64,000 bases of DNA from Verrucomicrobia bacterium S94. Its GTDB lineage: Bacteria > Verrucomicrobiota > Kiritimatiellia > Kiritimatiellales > Pontiellaceae. The notes beneath the pieces are model-generated. The model was given only the letters and a program-made list of their open reading frames with translations. It searched no databases and was not told where the DNA came from. How positions within the stretch are numbered: the first letter of the stretch is position 1; every line of letters starts with the position of its first letter. Location of the stretch: NCBI GenBank assembly GCA_004299845.1, contig CP036201.1, forward strand, positions 3,906,001 through 3,970,000, given 5' to 3'. Shown in pieces: positions 27,727-35,965 of this stretch. The position numbers and the translations under genes are program-made.

Positions 27727-29811
27727 TTATTTGATTTTTCCTTCTTTGCGGCGTTTCTCGACTACTTCTTCAGCGATATTGATCGGAACCGCTTCGTAGT
27801 GTTCGAAATGCATGGAGAAGGATGCACGACCCTGGGTCAGGGAGCGCAGGGTGTTGGAGTAGCCGAACATTTCGCTCAGCGGTACATAACCCTTAACAAC
27901 CTTCATGCCGCCACGCTCGTCCATGGACTCGATGCGTCCGCGGCGCTGGGCGATGGTGCCGTTACAGGCGCCCATAAATTCGTCCGGCGTGGTGATTTCG
28001 ATGCTCATAATCGGTTCGAGCAGCTGCGGGTTGGCTTTCAGGAACAGTTCCTTAAAGCCCTGACGTCCGGCGATCTGGAACGCAAAGTCCGAGGAGTCGA
28101 CGTCATGATAGGACCCGTCGGTCAGGGTGGCTTTCATATCCACGATCGGGTAACCGGCATACGGACCGGCTTCAAGAGCCTGAATAATACCTTTTTCCAC
28201 GGAAGGAATGTATTCGGCAGGAATACGACCGCCCACAATCTGGTTGATGAACTCGAAGCCGTCGCCCGGTTTGCCCGGTTCGATGGTCATTACAACGTGA
28301 CCATACTGACCACGACCACCGGACTGCTTGGAGTGTTTGTAGGAACCTTCCGCAACGGAGGTGGCGGTTTCACGGTAGGCCACTTCCGGACGTCCCACTT
28401 CAGCCACTACGCCGAATTCACGTTTCAGACGGTCCACGATGATTTCCAGGTGAAGTTCGCCCATTCCCGAAATAATGGTTTCGGATGTTTCGTGGTCGAA
28501 GGCGACGGTGAAGGTCGGGTCTTCGTCGGCCAGTCGATGCAATGCTTCGCCCAGTTTTTCGTTGTCAGCGTTGGATTCGGGTTTAATGGAGATTGAAATC
28601 ACCGGAGCCGGGAATTCCATGGATTCCAGGTAGATTTCATTCTCTTTGTCACAGAGCGTGTCACCGGTTTTGGTATCGTTCAGTCCTGCAACGGCAACGA
28701 TGTCGCCGGCCACAGCCACATCGAGGGCTTCCTGACGGTTGGAGTGCATGCGGAGCAGGCGGCCGATACGCTGTTTTTTCTGCTGCGTGGAGTTCCAGAT
28801 CGTTTCACCGGCGGTCATGGTACCGGAATAGATTCGCAGATAGGTCAGTTTACCCATGTGCTTATCGGACATAATCTTGAAAGCCAGTGCAGAGAAGACT
28901 TCGTTATCGTCGACTTTACGCTGGTTATCCGGATTTTTAGTGCAGATGATCGGCGGAATTTCGTTCGGTGCCGGGAGGATTCTGATGACGCCGTCCAGCA
29001 GTTGCTGAACCCCTTTGTTTTTGAAGGCGGAACCGCAGTATACCGGAACGACCTGGCGGGCACAGGTGGCCTTACGCAGGATATCCCAGATTTCTTTTTC
29101 GGACAGATCGCCTTCTTCGAAATATTTTTCGAGTAGCTCTTCGTCCATTTCGGCACACTTTTCAACGAGATTATTGCGCCATTTCTGGGCGTTTTCGAGC
29201 AGATCGTCCGGGATATCGATTTCGTCCCACTCGGTACCTTTAGTCTCTTCGTTGAAGATAAGCGCTTTCATGGTAACCAGGTCGATGATGCCTTTAAAAT
29301 CCTCGGAAGCACCGATCGGAATAACCACGGGAACGGCGTTGGCACCGAGCATGGTCTGGATGCCTTCAACCACGGCGTAGAAGTCGGCACCGATACGGTC
29401 CATCTTGTTCACAAAAGCGATCTTCGGCACTTCGTAGCGTTCGGACTGATGCCAGACAGTTTCGGACTGCGGCTGAACCCCGCCAACTGCGCAGTAGAGG
29501 GCAATTGCGCCATCAAGTACACGCAGTGCACGTTCCACTTCCATCGTGAAGTCCACGTGGCCGGGGGTGTCGATGATGGAGATCATGTGGTCTTTCCACA
29601 TGCAGGACGTGGCAGCCGAAGTGATGGTGATGCCGCGTTCCTGTTCCTGTTCCATCCAGTCCATGGTTGCGGCACCGTCGTGTACCTCACCGATTTTGTG
29701 GGAACGGCCTGTGTAATACAGGATACGTTCGGAAACAGTTGTTTTACCGGCGTCAATATGCGCCATAATGCCGATGTTACGGACTTTTTCTAATGGAACT
29801 GTTCTACCCAT
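27727..29811 (-). CDS. fusA: Elongation factor G
   Basis: GTPase that moves tRNAs and mRNA through the ribosome after peptide transfer and helps ribosome recycling. The 694 residues carry G1 AHIDAGKTT (17-25), the effector [10 protein letters not shown]3 DTPGH and G4 NKMD, followed by domains II-V. The C-terminal domain V ends with [15 protein letters not shown]. Full normal length. It stands alone, not in a str operon with rpsL, rpsG and tuf, so the genome may hold another copy or have a scattered str operon. The 100 bp upstream contain only a weak GC hairpin followed by T7. Confidence 0.96.
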   Translation of the reverse strand: MGRTVPLEKVRNIGIMAHIDAGKTTVSERILYYTGRSHKIGEVHDGAATMDWMEQEQERGITITSAATSCMWKDHMISIIDTPGHVDFTMEVERALRVLDGAIALYCAVGGVQPQSETVWHQSERYEVPKIAFVNKMDRIGADFYAVVEGIQTMLGANAVPVVIPIGASEDFKGIIDLVTMKALIFNEETKGTEWDEIDIPDDLLENAQKWRNNLVEKCAEMDEELLEKYFEEGDLSEKEIWDILRKATCARQVVPVYCGSAFKNKGVQQLLDGVIRILPAPNEIPPIICTKNPDNQRKVDDNEVFSALAFKIMSDKHMGKLTYLRIYSGTMTAGETIWNSTQQKKQRIGRLLRMHSNRQEALDVAVAGDIVAVAGLNDTKTGDTLCDKENEIYLESMEFPAPVISISIKPESNADNEKLGEALHRLADEDPTFTVAFDHETSETIISGMGELHLEIIVDRLKREFGVVAEVGRPEVAYRETATSVAEGSYKHSKQSGGRGQYGHVVMTIEPGKPGDGFEFINQIVGGRIPAEYIPSVEKGIIQALEAGPYAGYPIVDMKATLTDGSYHDVDSSDFAFQIAGRQGFKELFLKANPQLLEPIMSIEITTPDEFMGACNGTIAQRRGRIESMDERGGMKVVKGYVPLSEMFGYSNTLRSLTQGRASFSMHFEHYEAVPINIAEEVVEKRRKEGKIK

Positions 29812-30123
29812 TGCTCTTCCTCGTTAATAATTACCTAAAAAAACGCGCCGGTTCAGTGCGCTGATCACAAATCACAAATCTTTTCTACCTATAAAGGCGC
29901 GCAAATATGCCCATTGGCCTCCCTACCTTCAAGGCATAATTCGTTAAAAGTTGGTAATTCGAGGCATACGCATTTCCGGACTTATCCGGGGTGTAGGAAG
30001 CACGATGCGGGATGGGGCGCGGGGAAGGGGTTTAGGGTTTCCGGAACGATCTGCCACCATCCGCATCATTTGCGGGCAAGATTTGCTGCGGTTGTCAGCT
30101 TACAAGCCTACACATTGAGCCTC
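29812..30123. other. Non-coding stretch upstream of fusA
   Basis: No convincing gene. It holds the fusA 5' region, and an imperfect inverted repeat GATGCGGGATGG (30004-30015) / CCATCCGCATC (30057-30067) that differs by a single extra G and could form a ~64-base hairpin. I see no clear promoter consensus. Confidence 0.4.
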
Positions 30124-30375
30124 TTATTTTGTGATTTCCATTCCTATGACTGTACCTGAGGATGCATCAACAAAAATGCGGGAATCGTACGATGGACCAG
30201 TTTCGCTCAGATCGTCCGGCTGACGCCAGAGAACAATGATGTAGATATCTTCGATCACGGTACTCATACGGTTCTCGCTCTTCGTCAAAGGTGCGCCCTC
30301 TGGACAAAGCATGATTAATCGCGATGTCAGAGGCCTCTTTGGGGGTTAGCGATAAGATCGAAGAATCGTCCGATA
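30124..30375 (-). pseudogene. Decayed small gene, PepSY/DUF2283-like C-terminus
   Basis: The C-terminal part (to 30124) reads DIYIIVLWRQPDDLSETG, then YDSRIFVDASSGTVIGMEI. This resembles the end of small PepSY-like or DUF2283 proteins (strand, turn, VDxxTGxVxGxEI). Upstream, a different frame reads LTPKEASDIAINHALSRG, the expected N-terminal helix, and it joins the first part if one base is removed near ACCGTG at about 30262. No ATG precedes the helix; a stop lies just upstream. I read it as a remnant of about 75 codons. An alternative is a ~47-residue gene starting at 30267. Confidence 0.35.
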
Positions 30376-30444
30376 GCTCCCGTCAATTTCGCACCCGCAT
30401 ACTGCGGGGTGCATGCCGGAGTTCCAAAGGTCGGAAATATTCAT

Positions 30445-31179
30445 CTACTTTTTCCGGAATTTGAAAAAGCCGAAAGCGCCGATCAACAGCAGGATTCCAA
30501 GGATTGGAAGGATGAACTTTTTAGGGTTCGAAGACTCTTGCACCATATCAAGCGCAACCTCATTAAAGCTGTTGGACGGATTTGAAATCGATTCCGTTCC
30601 TGCAGGAACTCGCGAAATCGAAGACTTTGAATCAACACTGTTTTTTTCCGACGTCATCAAAATCCCCAATTGTATATCGTTAGTTATTGGAGGTTGAATC
30701 CGACCATCAATGATTGGCTGACTTGTTACTATGTATTCTTTTTCATCAACTATTTTAAACGAACGCTCATCCGCTACGGAGGAATCTTGATAAAGCAAAG
30801 TCCCTGTAATTTCATGAGTTCTACCCTTGTGTAGGTAATTGGATTCCCGAATATGTAATCCTTTTTTACTCACATCGGAGGATAGGGGTTCGAAATGTAC
30901 GCGACTGTCTTTGTGACCAATCCGAATTGGCCACTCATGATCATAGGGAATAAAATACTCACCAAGCTCATTCGAGTTTCCTTGAGTACGGATTTTAGTC
31001 GGATTATCAAAATAGACGCTGACCCTGTAAGGTACATTCATCTTCTTAAATACAATCAATAATCCCTCTTCGTTAGCCGTTACAGACGCAAACCTTTGTT
31101 CAAGAGATTCCTGAAGCCCGCTGAAGCATGAAACTGCTAAAGTTGCATATGTAATAATGGTAAAAAATAATTTTCTCAT
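30445..31179 (-). CDS. Exported protein with C-terminal membrane anchor, partner of the TSP3 protein
   Basis: 244 residues from 31179 (or 249 from 31194). The N-terminus MRKLFFTIITYATLAVSCF is a signal peptide, possibly a lipoprotein signal with a poor lipobox (AVSC). The C-terminus is PKKFILPILGILLLIGAFGFFKFRKK-like: one hydrophobic span followed by a basic tail, as in tail-anchored or sortase-like sorting signals, but without a PEP or LPxTG motif. The middle is hydrophilic and beta-rich. I recognise no family. The start overlaps the stop of the TSP3-repeat gene, so the two are coupled and both are exported. Confidence 0.6.
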   Translation of the reverse strand: MRKLFFTIITYATLAVSCFSGLQESLEQRFASVTANEEGLLIVFKKMNVPYRVSVYFDNPTKIRTQGNSNELGEYFIPYDHEWPIRIGHKDSRVHFEPLSSDVSKKGLHIRESNYLHKGRTHEITGTLLYQDSSVADERSFKIVDEKEYIVTSQPIIDGRIQPPITNDIQLGILMTSEKNSVDSKSSISRVPAGTESISNPSNSFNEVALDMVQESSNPKKFILPILGILLLIGAFGFFKFRKK

Positions 31180-31183
31180 TTTC

Positions 31184-33781
31184 TTATGGCCCATAGTTTA
31201 TTGTGTGTTGGCATCCCGGCATTGCCCAGTCTTTCGAGGCATCGTAGGAGGCATTTAATTCTTCAAATCGACAACGGACTTCTTCATCACCATAATCGTA
31301 GTATCCAGAAAAACCGAAAAATACGGCCATATCGAAGGTGTCGGGATGGTTGATCTCAGTTGAGATCCCAAGGTAGGTGCCCTCCATGGCATCGGGAATG
31401 CAGTCCGAGTCGGTGTCAGTTCCTGTCAGATTAAGGTATACATGCATATGCAATTTTTCATGGGCAATGGTTTCGGCCACACATTTAATACCTTTGCCGT
31501 CACCAGTCCCCTGGATCGTTGTGCCATTAAACCGGTTCGTATAGGTGTGCAACCCATCATTCTCTTCGGCAGCATTGTATCCGATGCGAACAGCCTGATC
31601 TCCTTCGGTATACTCTCCGTACTCCACCGAAGGCGATGGATCATAAAGCACCTGACTGTCAATCCCGCACACCCCGCCGTCCTTCCAATAATAAAACCAG
31701 TTGGGTTCGTCGGAGTTTGAACCGGGATGATTATGAAGATATTTCGGGAAGAATACCTCATAGGTACTGCCCGCCATCTTGCGCCCATCAAAAGCAATCG
31801 AAGCATTTTTGCGCCCAAAGTCCGAATTATTGATCGGCAAACCGGTATAGGTGACTGTTGCCTCAAGATAATCGCCGTTGGCGACCGGTTGTCCGCCCGG
31901 GTTGACGGCATCCCATGCGAGTGCGGAAGATCCTACTGCATCAACTGAAAATAAACTTTTACCTGCAACCAACGAGGCTACTCCCGTCGGAGTAACCTCT
32001 GTTTTCAGATTCAGGGTCAAGATCCCAGGATCGTCAGCTGAAAAAGTAAATTCATTCTGCCCGTCAAGAGCCAGGTTTTCAGGAGCGGCAACCGGGTCAC
32101 CAGCAGGTGTGATCATCTTGATTTTCACCGCATGCGCTTTAGCCTGTTTTCCCGCTGCAGAGAATGTGCTGCCGGAGGTGTTGCGCACTCGCAGGATGTT
32201 GCCCGTATCTTCGAGTACCCAGCCGTTGGAAACGGTGGTGCTGGAGGCACTGCGCGGTTCAGGGGAATCGGTGCCTTCGGGCGCTTTGCTTTCCAACGTT
32301 TGGAATGCGGCATCGGCGGCGGTTCCTTCTCCTCCTTCGTCATCGACCGGCTCAACGAGCGCGGTGTAGTCGAAGTCGGGCTTGCCGCGTTTTTCGAGCT
32401 GTTCGGGCGAGGTACCGATATGCCGGATCGTAACCGTATAGGTTTCGCCCCGTTTGAACGTGAAGGTTTCACTGACCACTTCGCCGTAGGTGCCGGAGTT
32501 GAGCCGGATGGTGCGTTCTCCGGATACCGTCATTTCATAGATTTCGGACTCACTGGTGGAATGGTCTCCCACAGTGAGTTTGAGCTGCGTGGTATCGTCG
32601 ACCTCGGGTTCTTCGCCGCTGTCGGAACCGTCGGCGGGGTTGGAACCCTGGCCGGCTTCCGTTCCATCCGATATTCCGTCTCCGTCGGAGTCGGCCACCC
32701 CGGGGTTGGTGCCGAACTGATACTCTGCTCTCAGGTTCAAGCCATCCTCATCGTCATCGGATTCAGGATCATCCCAGACCTTGGGGTCGGTGCTCCAGTC
32801 CACCTCAATGCCGTCGGAAAAACCGTCTGCGTCGGTGTCCCAGTTTCCGGCAAGCAGATCGTTTTCATACTCGTAAAAGTTTGAAAGGCCATCATTATCC
32901 ATGTCTTCGAATTTATCGGAAGCATCGAACGCATTCAGGTAGTTTTCGAGTTCGTACCCGTTGGGCATGCCGTCGCCGTCCGAATCCACAGTCCGTTCCG
33001 AGGGCCATGCGTTAAGCGGATCAAGGCCGAAGTGGTGTTCTTCATAATCTGAAAAACCGTCCCCATCCGTGTCCTCTTCCCGAAGATCTGTTCCGAGGTG
33101 ATATTCCTCAAGGTTGCTCAGGCCGTCGCGGTCCCGGTCCCAGTCCGCATCGCGCGGATCGGTGGGGTCGAGCCAGGATTCGGTGACGGTTTCATAATAG
33201 TCATCCATCCCGTCGCCGTCCGTATCCGGATTGGCGGGATCGGAATAGATAACGACCCGTGGGGCGCCATAGCCGGAGGTTCGGTATTCCATTTCCTCGG
33301 CATTTTCCAGCCCGTCTTCATCGAAATCACCCTCGGCTCCCTCATCGAGGGAACCAAAAAATAGGCGTTCATTCCAGTCGTGCATGCCGTCGTTGTCCAC
33401 ATCCACATGGTTAAAATTGGTGGGGCTGGTGCCCTCGAACATCGTCTCGCGCAAATCCGTAAAACCATCCCCGTCCGTATCGTTGAGCAGACTGTTGAAA
33501 ATGTAGAAGCGGTGGTTCACATTGCTCGCCGTATGATCAGTCCATGCAAAATACGTTTCCCCGGTAACCGCCATACGATCCTCCCTAATGCGCCACGGGT
33601 CGTAGAGGAGATGATCCCGTTCGAACAGTTCAGCATGTGTTCCGAAATCAACGCCGGTTTTAAACTGCAGTTCCGGCGGCGAGGGCGGCACCGCTTCCCC
33701 GTCCCCGCCGGAACCATCTCCCCCTCCACCCGGCAACGGTGGAGTAGGCGGGGTGGCAAATGCCGATAGCGTGGTGAGCAT
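31184..33781 (-). CDS. Secreted calcium-binding protein with thrombospondin type 3 repeats; signal peptide out of frame
   Basis: 865 residues as read. A proline/glycine-rich start (PPTPPLPGGGG) is followed from ~98 to ~385 by about a dozen acidic repeats of the DxDGDGxxDxxE type, the calcium-binding thrombospondin type 3 pattern. Beta-rich domains and a late ETIAHEKLHMHVYLNL motif follow; its HEKxH resembles a metal site but is not a canonical HExxH protease motif. The frame opens at an internal ATG (33781). A better start at 33809 (after AGAGGAATCGTC) begins MKVGLRYFF but is one base out of frame because of the T8 tract at 33789-33782. With T7 the two join into a proper signal peptide. Confidence 0.75.
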   Translation of the reverse strand: MLTTLSAFATPPTPPLPGGGGDGSGGDGEAVPPSPPELQFKTGVDFGTHAELFERDHLLYDPWRIREDRMAVTGETYFAWTDHTASNVNHRFYIFNSLLNDTDGDGFTDLRETMFEGTSPTNFNHVDVDNDGMHDWNERLFFGSLDEGAEGDFDEDGLENAEEMEYRTSGYGAPRVVIYSDPANPDTDGDGMDDYYETVTESWLDPTDPRDADWDRDRDGLSNLEEYHLGTDLREEDTDGDGFSDYEEHHFGLDPLNAWPSERTVDSDGDGMPNGYELENYLNAFDASDKFEDMDNDGLSNFYEYENDLLAGNWDTDADGFSDGIEVDWSTDPKVWDDPESDDDEDGLNLRAEYQFGTNPGVADSDGDGISDGTEAGQGSNPADGSDSGEEPEVDDTTQLKLTVGDHSTSESEIYEMTVSGERTIRLNSGTYGEVVSETFTFKRGETYTVTIRHIGTSPEQLEKRGKPDFDYTALVEPVDDEGGEGTAADAAFQTLESKAPEGTDSPEPRSASSTTVSNGWVLEDTGNILRVRNTSGSTFSAAGKQAKAHAVKIKMITPAGDPVAAPENLALDGQNEFTFSADDPGILTLNLKTEVTPTGVASLVAGKSLFSVDAVGSSALAWDAVNPGGQPVANGDYLEATVTYTGLPINNSDFGRKNASIAFDGRKMAGSTYEVFFPKYLHNHPGSNSDEPNWFYYWKDGGVCGIDSQVLYDPSPSVEYGEYTEGDQAVRIGYNAAEENDGLHTYTNRFNGTTIQGTGDGKGIKCVAETIAHEKLHMHVYLNLTGTDTDSDCIPDAMEGTYLGISTEINHPDTFDMAVFFGFSGYYDYGDEEVRCRFEELNASYDASKDWAMPGCQHTINYGP

Positions 33782-33809
33782 AAAAAAAATAACGAAGACC
33801 CACTTTCAT

Positions 33810-34157
33810 GACGATTCCTCTCTACTGATTATGCACCTCCCCCAAGAGAAGAGGCGCGACCCCAAACACACTCCACCTGAGGTATCGCCAGACACCCGCC
33901 AAGAAATATGCCGAAGCCGCGCCCGAGTGGGCGCGTCCCAACGCATCTGCTCCTTGGCTGTAAACTGGCGATTTTCAGGTGGAACAAATTGCGTAAAACG
34001 CAAAAGTTATTTTTGAAATATGAGGGTAAAGATACGCATATTCTTCCTATGGCTGTCAAAGTTTCTTGTCGTGGAGATTCTCCCCGCAAATAAAAGTAGG
34101 CTGATTCCGGGGAATAATTCTCGCAGGCCGCCTGCCGGTTCCGCTTTACTGCCGCGC
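33810..34157. other. Intergenic region between TSP3 gene and truncated tatD
   Basis: Nearly 350 bp without a supported gene. It contains the ~112-bp palindromic element at 33872-33983 and the 5' region of the TSP3-repeat gene. The reading frame entering tatD opens at 34020, but its first ~45 codons do not look like TatD. Confidence 0.4.
33872..33983. repeat. Long imperfect palindrome with nested hairpin
   Basis: The arms TCCACCTGAGGTATCGCCAG (33872-33891) and, inverted, 33965-33983 match except for three positions. Inside lies a second hairpin, GCGCCC / GGGCGC. The nested stem-loop layout resembles REP/BIME-type or miniature transposable elements. No coding function is visible. Confidence 0.55.
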
Positions 34158-34676
34158 ATTATCTTTATTGATTCTCATGTCCATTTTGACCGTTTTGAAA
34201 AAGACGGCACACTTGATGAAATTCTGGCAACGGCCAAAGAGGCCGGTGTGCACGAAATGGTGGCGATCGGCGGAAGTGCTGAGGCCAATGCGCGTTCCGC
34301 CCGCCTGGCCGGCGAATATCCCGGCCGGATTTTCGGCTGTGCCGGTTACGACCGCGATGAGGCGACCAATGAACCCGATTTTTCCAGCCTCCGCGAATTG
34401 CTGGAAGACCCGATGGTGAAGGCGGTCGGTGAAACGGGGCTGGATTATTATTACACGGCCGATACGGCGGCAGAACAGAAAAAGCTGTTCAATGAAAATC
34501 TGGCGTTGGCCGTTGAATTTGAAAAGCCGGTGGTGGTGCATTCGCGTGATGCTGACGAGGATACCATCAGCCTGCTGCGGGATTTTTCCGAGGCCTGGAA
34601 GGGCGATGAGCTGTGCCGCGGTGTGCTGCACTGTTTTACGCGGGATGAAAAATTTGCCCGCGCGGTGCTCGATCTG
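34158..34676 (+). pseudogene. TatD-family metal-dependent hydrolase, C-terminally truncated
   Basis: TatD enzymes are DNases/hydrolases of the amidohydrolase fold, usually ~255 residues. Visible here: FIDSHVHFDRF (metal HxH), GCAGYDRDEA, VGETGLDYYY, KPVVVHSRDADED and GVLHCFTRDEKFARAV. Homology stops after ~173 residues at a tandem duplication TACAAGGGGTCA TACAAGGGGTCA (34677-34700). The missing ~80 residues include the ETDSP-type catalytic Asp. The open frame runs to 34910, but the tail overlaps the antisense gene and is not TatD. No ATG precedes the homology closely; the first is at 34020. Probably inactive. Confidence 0.75.
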
Positions 34677-34700
34677 TACAAGGGGTCATACAAGGGGTCA
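34677..34700 (+). repeat. Tandem 12-bp duplication at the tatD break
   Basis: TACAAGGGGTCA occurs twice in a row at 34677-34688 and 34689-34700, then GAGCGCTTATTTAAT. The GGGGTCAGAGC-type string is reminiscent of sequences near REP-associated Y1 transposases, but no transposase is present. It marks the exact end of TatD homology, so it may be the scar of an insertion or deletion. Confidence 0.6.
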
Positions 34701-34812
34701 GAGCGCTTATTTAATCATACGGTGAGTAGAGATGCCGTGGATATCTTGATGATTATAAGCCATCCAGTATCGCCCGTTGTGGGTTTGAAATTCGGGACTG
34801 ACCGAGCGGTAC

Positions 34813-35592
34813 TCATTCCAGGATGCGGATGTGGTCCCGCGTTGAGCCCCGTTCTCCAAGCCGGATCAGGAACAGTACGATCGAGAGTTTTACGTCCGGA
34901 TGCAGGATGACCCGGGAAAATTCGGCAACACGTGCGTCTTTGAGCGCGATGGATTCGCTGTGGCCCTCCGCAGTCAGCGGGGCCAGCTCTTCGGCAAAGG
35001 CCCAGGCGGCATCGCGCGCTTTTCCCATACTGAAGTTCACGATGGCATTGTCGACCTGGCCGAGAAGGCGGTTCAGTATGCGGAGGATCGGCCAGATCTC
35101 GGCCAGCTCTTGCTGCACCTGGTCGACCAGGCTGGCCAGTACGTCGTTGATTCTACCGAAATCCGCTTTGAGATCAGGCAGCTGTTCGGGCGGAACGGTC
35201 TCCGCCGCGGCAATGCCGAGGTCGAGATTGATGTGTGCATTCATACCCATCAGCAGATGCTGCAATACGATCGGCCGCCAGCGATGGGCTGCATCAAAGG
35301 CGTTTACCCAGGATTGCGAGGGCACTTGTCCGGTCAGCGATGCATGGCAGGCCTGGATGTATCGGTTCGCGAAGATGATATCGAGGCGTTCCATGCGCGG
35401 GCCGTCGTCAAAAAATCCATCGAGGATACCCTGTTTAACATGAAGGGTCACTTTACGGTAGAGCGCGGCGAAGCAGCCGATGCGGGAATTCTGTTCTTTG
35501 GACCATTCGATGATGGCGGTGAGCTGATCAATGACCTCGTCGATGGTTTTTGCGGGCGTTGCGATTGATGTGGGAAAGTGCTGATCCTTCAT
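34813..35592 (-). CDS. DUF5995-like protein
   Basis: 259 residues, cytoplasmic, helix-rich, no signal peptide. FAALYRKVTLHVKQGILDGFFDDGPRMERLD with FANRYIQA and LLMGMNAHINLDLGIA agrees with the DUF5995 family as I remember it; function unknown. The conserved HINLDL and nearby acidic residues could bind a metal, but that is guesswork. ATG at 35592 chosen over 35631, because the first 13 codons of the longer form overlap the ribosome site region (AGGAGAGGAACAC). The 14-bp perfect palindrome at 35627-35640 just upstream could be its operator. Confidence 0.7.
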   Translation of the reverse strand: MKDQHFPTSIATPAKTIDEVIDQLTAIIEWSKEQNSRIGCFAALYRKVTLHVKQGILDGFFDDGPRMERLDIIFANRYIQACHASLTGQVPSQSWVNAFDAAHRWRPIVLQHLLMGMNAHINLDLGIAAAETVPPEQLPDLKADFGRINDVLASLVDQVQQELAEIWPILRILNRLLGQVDNAIVNFSMGKARDAAWAFAEELAPLTAEGHSESIALKDARVAEFSRVILHPDVKLSIVLFLIRLGERGSTRDHIRILE

Positions 35593-35626
35593 TATGTGTT
35601 CCTCTCCTCTTGAAACGTTGCATGTT

Positions 35627-35640
35627 ATCACGATCGTGAT
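35627..35640. promoter_or_regulatory. Perfect 14-bp palindrome, candidate operator
   Basis: ATCACGATCGTGAT is fully self-complementary and lies 35-48 bp before the DUF5995-like start codon. This is where a dimeric repressor could block the promoter. No regulator gene is adjacent. Confidence 0.4.
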
Positions 35641-35687
35641 TCAGCTCGCGTCATATTAAGAGGGGAAACGCACAGGACAAGATGCAA

Positions 35688-35715
35688 ATAGGCGGCAAAG
35701 TACGAAGCCGCCTAT
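35688..35715 (-). terminator. Possible terminator between glpD and DUF5995-like gene
   Basis: The 9-bp perfect stem ATAGGCGGC (35688-35696) / GCCGCCTAT (35707-35715) has a 10-base loop. On the minus strand it is followed by TTTGC, a weak T run. It could end the glpD transcript, which stops 245 bp upstream on that strand. Confidence 0.4.
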
Positions 35716-35878
35716 ACGATTATTTTAGCTGGGTTTTTAGTTTGTCGAGTTTTCCGTTGCAGGGGCATTGGAAAAATTGGGATCGGCTATCGGTAATAGA
35801 TTTGTGCATGGCCGACAGCTGTGGGTTTGAAAAATGCGGAGCGTTGCTCTCCGGGCCGACGTTTCCTGCGCGGTGCAC

Positions 35879-35965
35879 AGGTAAAGGTCCGCTATACTTT
35901 TATGTGTTGAGGGCGCGAGGGAAGCGTCGGAGTTGTTCCGATGTTCCGGTGGCGGAGCTCTACCT
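35879..35965. repeat. REP/MITE-like inverted-repeat element, copy 1
   Basis: AGGTAAAGGTCCGC (35879-35892) is the near-exact inverse of GCGGAGCTCTACCT (35952-35965), 12 of 14 pairing. An inner hairpin CGGA/TCCG lies between them. The outer AGGTA...CTCTACCT ends are shared with the element at 45076-45144. It runs 6 bp into the glpD 3' end. Confidence 0.5.

Noticed and set aside
29835-29862. Attenuator-like hairpin with T7 in the fusA leader
   Set aside because: Only four GC pairs (GCGC/GCGC) with a nine-base loop; too weak to call.
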